Shown here: positions 60,018 through 64,000 of the stretch, in pieces
How the letters are laid out: each line of letters begins with the position of its first letter
Numbering within the stretch: the stretch's first letter is position 1
Assembly (NCBI GenBank): GCA_025403435.1
Contig: CM046350.1
Location: forward strand, 20,148,830 to 20,212,829
DNA length: 64,000 nucleotides
Reading direction: 5' to 3'
Source of the DNA: Artocarpus heterophyllus
Taxonomy: Eukaryota; Streptophyta; Magnoliopsida; Rosales; Moraceae
The notes under the pieces: generated by a model
What the model was told of the DNA's origin: nothing
The model's database searches: none
The model's input: the letters and a program-made list of their open reading frames with translations, nothing else
Program-made: the position numbers and the translations under genes

Positions 60018-63000
60018 CTAAAGCAGGTGAGACATGTCTCTAAGACCTAAGCGTTCCAAGTGTCCCTCAAAGCTCTTTGCAGGTAACGTCTTGGTGAAAG
60101 GGTCGGCAAGGTTGTTTTTCGACGCTATCTTCACAACTTCCACATCGCCTCGATGCACTATCTCTCTAATCAAATGATATTTTCTTTCTATATGCTTTCC
60201 TCTTTTGTGGCTTCTAGGTTCTCTTGAATTTGCCACTGCACCACTGTTGTCACAATACAGTGTGAGTGGTTTATCCATGCCTGGAACTACTTCCAAATCA
60301 TTTAAGAACTTACGGAGCCAAACAGCTTCTTTAGCTGCTTCACAAGCAACCACATATTCTGCTTCCATAGTTGAATCAGCAATACAAGATTGTTTGATGC
60401 TTCTCCAAACTATGGCTACACCACCAAAAGTAAACACTGATCCAGATGTAGATTTACATGTGTCTTTGTCTGATTGAAAATCAGAATCAATGTATCCAAT
60501 AGGAATCAAATTCTCACCAGAACAAACTAGTATATAGTTTCTCGTTCTTCTAAGATACTTGAGAATATGTTTAACCGCTACCCAATGATCTAATCCTGAG
60601 TTGGATTGATACCGACTGACTATACCCACCGCATAGCAAATGTCAAGTCTTGTACACAACATGGCATACATTAGACTTCCTACTGCAGATGCATAGGGTA
60701 CCTGTCTCATATTTTCTTCCTCTTGAGGTGTCTTAGGACACTGCTCTTTTGAAAGATAAACTCCATGATGTGTAGGCAAATTACCTTTTTTGGAGTTTTG
60801 CATCGAAAATCTGATAAGCACCTTATCGATATACGATGCCTGAGACAGCGCCAACAGTTTGTTCTTGCGATCTCTTATGAGTTGGATTCCAAGAACATAA
60901 CTTGCTTCTCCTAAATCTTTCATTTGGAAATTGTTGGCGAGCCATTTCTTTACATCAGATAATACGCCTACATCATTCCCAATGAGTAGGATATCATCTA
61001 CATAAAGAACCAAGAAGACCACCTTCTTATCTTTGATGTACTTGTAAACACAAGGTTCATCAATATTTTGATCGAAACCATAAGATTTGATCGCTTCATC
61101 AAATCTCAAGTTCCAAGATCTTGAAGCTTGCTTGAGTCCATAGATGGACCTCTGCAACTTGCAAACTTTTTACTTTTGACCTTTGACTACGAACCCTTCT
61201 AGTTGCACCATATAGATGCTTTCCTCAAGATAGCCATTCAAAAAGCCAATGCTGACATCCATTTACCATATCTCATAATCAAGACATGCAACAATGAATA
61301 AAAGAATTTGAATAGATTTAAGCATAGCTACTGGTGAGAAAGTCTCTTCATAATTGATTCCCTCCTTTTGGGTGTAACCCTTTGTCACAAGCATAGATTT
61401 GGAAGTCTCAACTTTCCCATCCACTTCACTTTTCTTCTTGTTGATCCATTTGCACCCTATGGGTTTTATCCCTTCAGGTAGGTCTACAAGATCCCAGACT
61501 GAATTGGAGTACATGGACTCCATTTCAAGGTTCATAGCCTCCAGCCATTTTTCCTTCTCAGAAACTTCCATTGCATCACGATATGTCAATGGATCATCTT
61601 CACCATTATCAGAGATAGCAACATTTGCTTCTCCAAGTTCCCTGTAGCGAGCAGGTGGTCTCACAACCCTCCCACTACATCGAGGTGGTATGACATTCTG
61701 ATATGGAGATGTGGTCTCCTCATTTTGTCCTTCGACAACAGTTGTCGGTTGCGGTCTGATCTGATCAAAAAGTAACTCTTCAAGTACAACTTTACTATGA
61801 GGTTTATAGTTTGTCATATAATCATTCTCGAGAAAAGTGGCATTTGTCGATACAAATACTTTCTTTTCCTGTGAACTATAAAATAAACCTCCCCTCGTTC
61901 CCTTTGGGTATCCCACAAATAAGCATACTTCAGAACGTGGTTCCAACTTCCCAGTCTTACCTTTCAGCACATGTGCTGAACACCCCCATATACAGATATG
62001 TCGCATACTAGGTTTGCGACCATTCCATAACTCTAAAGGTGTTTTTGAAATTAGATGGAACTATGTTTAGAAGATATACTGCAGTTTGTAGTGCATATCC
62101 CCAAAATGAAGTGGGTAATGATAAGTAGCTGAGCATGGATCTCACCATATCAAGCAACGTTCTATTTCTTCTCTCTGCAACACCATTTTGTTGTGGTGTT
62201 CCAAGTGCGGTGAGTTGTGATAGAATACCATGTTCTATCATATAGTCTTTGAATTCAGTATCAAGGTACTCTCCTCCTCGATCAGATCGAATACTCTTCA
62301 CCGTCTTTCCTAATTGCTTTTCAGCTTCCGCTTGGAATTCTTTGAACTTTCCAAAAGTTTCAGATTTCCTTTGCATTAGGTATATGTAACCATACCTTGA
62401 ATAATCGTCAATAAATGTAACGAAATATTCGTAACCACCACGTGCTTGTACATTCCTTGGACCACAGACGTCTGAATGTATTAGCTCAAGTGGTTCCTTG
62501 GCCCTTTCGCCTTTTGCAGAGAAAGGCCTCTTAGTCATTTTACCTTCAAGACAAGATTCACAAACTGGTAGAAAACTAACTTTTAGCTCTTTTAAAGGAC
62601 CTTCCTTTACCAGTCTGTTAATTCTGTCAAGGTTAACGTGACCTAATCTAAGGTGCCATAGGTATGTTTCATTATTAGAAGAAATCTTTTGCTTCTTGGG
62701 TTTAGGTTGTTCAACTTTGAACATTTCGGTATTGAGCAGTGCTTTTTCGTTGGGCCTTAAGGTGTAAAGCCCATTTTCTAGATGCACAGAACAAATATCC
62801 AAACCATTTCTAGAAATATTAACATAATTATTATTAAAAGAAACATTAAACATTTGTTCAAACAACCTGGAAACAGAAATCAAATTTCTACGAAAACAAG
62901 GAATGTAATAAACATTGTCTAAAATTAAAAACTTATTTCTAAAATAAAGTTTAACAACTCCCACTGCTCTTGCCGAAACAACCTTTCCCATTCCCACTCT

Positions 63001-63174
63001 CATCGTTTGTTCCCCGTCCGCGAGCTCCCTTGAAGAACTAAGCATCTGCAAAGAAGAACAAACATGGTTAGTTGCCCCTGAATCAATTATCCAAGGTGAA
63101 GTATCATCTTCAACTAAACAAGCTTCTAAAACGAGTAAATCTGATTTGCCGTTATTCTTCTTTTCTTTGAGCTC
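60018..63174 (-). pseudogene. copia pol: protease, integrase, reverse transcriptase, RNase H
   Basis: Reading down the minus strand: the protease active site WIIDSGATNHVC (about 63093-63058); the integrase zinc finger (HLRLGHVNLDRI, CESCLEGK) and DDE core (HSDVCGP, SIRSDRGGEYLD, GTPQQNGVAERRN); a one-base frameshift near 62045-62055, before the TPLELWNGRKPS segment. Reverse transcriptase follows with YVDDILLIGND at about 61004-60972, and RNase H with GYIDSDF, STMEAEY and YCDNSGAV. It ends at 60018 after NNLADPFTKTL. Two in-frame TAA codons (61265-61263 and 61172-61170) interrupt the RT around NGYLEESIYMVQ. Both sit where related elements tend to have Gln, fitting C-to-T changes. The catalytic residues themselves are intact. 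Confidence 0.88.
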
Positions 63175-63999
63175 CTAAAGATACTTCGTGCAGTTTCTCT
63201 TCCAGTGCCCAACTACGCCGTAGTGGAAACATTTTCCTTTAGGCTTCTTTTGGTTGGAGCTCTTTTTGTTGTTGTTGCTTTTGTTCTTCTTAGGTTGCCC
63301 TCCATTCTTAGACTTACCACTTCCTTCAGTCCCCTTCCTCTTCTTATTCTTTTGAGTAGAAGAGGAGGGTTGAGCTTCTGCAACATTTGCCTCAGCTTCT
63401 TTAGTCTTTTCTTTTGAAATAGACTCGAAGGTTTGAAGCTCATTAAGCAACTCAGTCATGTTATATTTCAGCTTGTTCATGAAATAGTTGCTTTTGAACT
63501 GAAGGAACGCAGGGGAGAGGGTTTCTAAAATCATCCCCACCTGTGTGGCTTCATCTATCATAGCCTCGTTGACCTCGGCCTCATGGAGATAGTTAACCAT
63601 GTTGAGAACATGTTCTCTGACCGAAATCCCTGCCTTCATTTTGGCATTCATTACTGCCTTAACGGCTTCGTGGCGTGCCTTTTCAAAAGGTTTACCAAAT
63701 ATGTCTTGCAGAGACTGCATTATCTCATAAGCGGTCTCCATGCTTTCGTGCTTAATCGTAAGCACGTCAGACATCCTAGCCAAAAGAAAACAGCGGGCCT
63801 TGTTGTTTGCCTGAATCCAACGATCATATGCTTCCCGTACATTACGAGGAGCATTGGTAGCAGGCTCTGGAGGACATTCCTTCGTGAGGACAAACTTGTA
63901 ACTTTTGCAAATTAGTACAATGTTCATGTTACTCTTCCACTTGACAAAATTATCTCCGGTTAATTTTTCAGTTGAGAGAATAGCGATGATTGGATTAGA
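63175..63999 (-). CDS. copia gag (partial at the window edge)
   Basis: The frame is open from the window edge to a TAG at 63177-63175. It begins with SNPIIAILSTEKLTGDNFV and KWKSNM, the usual gag head. Next come the UBN2-type capsid-like domain (MSDVLTIKHESMETAYEIMQ) and a Lys/Asn/Ser-rich basic linker. The nucleic-acid-binding knuckle is C-FH-Y-GVVGHWKRNC: the second Cys of the CCHC motif is Tyr (TAC), so zinc binding is probably lost. The protease frame continues in phase after the TAG, so gag and pol were one ORF or joined by read-through; most copia elements have one ORF. Confidence 0.85.
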   Translation of the reverse strand, partial: SNPIIAILSTEKLTGDNFVKWKSNMNIVLICKSYKFVLTKECPPEPATNAPRNVREAYDRWIQANNKARCFLLARMSDVLTIKHESMETAYEIMQSLQDIFGKPFEKARHEAVKAVMNAKMKAGISVREHVLNMVNYLHEAEVNEAMIDEATQVGMILETLSPAFLQFKSNYFMNKLKYNMTELLNELQTFESISKEKTKEAEANVAEAQPSSSTQKNKKRKGTEGSGKSKNGGQPKKNKSNNNKKSSNQKKPKGKCFHYGVVGHWKRNCTKYL

Positions 64000-64000
64000 C

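Larger units (their letters stand above)
58023..64000 (-). mobile_element. Ty1/copia retrotransposon inserted in the WAK-like gene, cut by the window edge
   Basis: The element shows, on the minus strand, gag (from the window edge to 63175), protease, integrase, reverse transcriptase and RNase H (to 60018), a polypurine tract and a 3' LTR. The 5' LTR, primer site and first gag codons lie beyond base 64000. Coding domains are nearly complete and collinear, so it is much younger than the other copia relics here, although it now carries three in-frame stops and one frameshift. Confidence 0.9.

Noticed and set aside
60205..61647. Plus-strand open frames across the right-hand copia
   Set aside because: They are antisense shadows of RT/RNase H and integrase coding sequence.
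1..64000. CRISPR arrays, operons, riboswitches, rRNA or tRNA genes
   Set aside because: No regular short repeats with spacers, no prokaryotic gene clusters and no cloverleaf-like sequence was recognised; the genes have plant-type introns. A tRNAscan-SE or Infernal run would settle the RNA genes.

Overview
This window is nuclear DNA from a flowering plant, most likely a eudicot. It is visibly AT-rich, its genes have GT-AG introns, and most of the space is transposon remains. Three genes look intact and all read on the minus strand: a CCDC174-like coiled-coil nuclear protein (8188-10734, 3 exons, 251 aa), the urease accessory GTPase UreG (20173-22596, 6 exons, 275 aa) and a cytochrome b561-domain membrane protein (27559-29894, 4 exons, 268 aa). 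Exon joins were worked out by hand from splice sites and keep frame throughout. Nothing suggests that these genes work together; their shared polarity may be chance.

Two gene relics are broken. At 3866-4440 (+) there is a C2-domain (SRC2-like) gene with an internal deletion and a frameshift. At 55626-58022 (+) there is a wall-associated-kinase-like gene with several stops, frameshifts and a damaged splice donor; it is cut inside the kinase domain by a Ty1/copia retrotransposon.

The left edge (1-2535) holds a rearranged pararetrovirus-like insertion. A polyprotein tail, a promoter-like region, a tRNA-Met primer site and an ORF start lie on the plus strand, and a broken movement-protein ORF lies head-to-head on the minus strand. 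From left to right the other mobile DNA is: small hAT-like MITEs; a truncated LINE-like retroposon (11281-12337); a decayed copia on the minus strand (13130-16745); a SIRE-like LTR remnant (about 31300-32160, +); a solo-like copia LTR (32225-33644); a decayed copia (33880-35868, +); an unclassified region flanked by 110-bp direct repeats (37578-40244); a GGCCCA-rich hAT-like element (42846-43756); a CACTA/En-Spm element with matching CAT target duplications (45553-51074); a SIRE-like LTR (about 51397-52706, minus); and the copia element that runs off the right edge (58023 to beyond 64000).

I found no CRISPR array, operon, rRNA or convincing tRNA gene, and no clear sign of an undescribed system. 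The most informative features are the pararetroviral rearrangement, the copia insertion into the kinase relic, the CACTA deletion derivative, a GC-AG intron with a tandem acceptor in the b561 gene, and a long hairpin just downstream of that gene.
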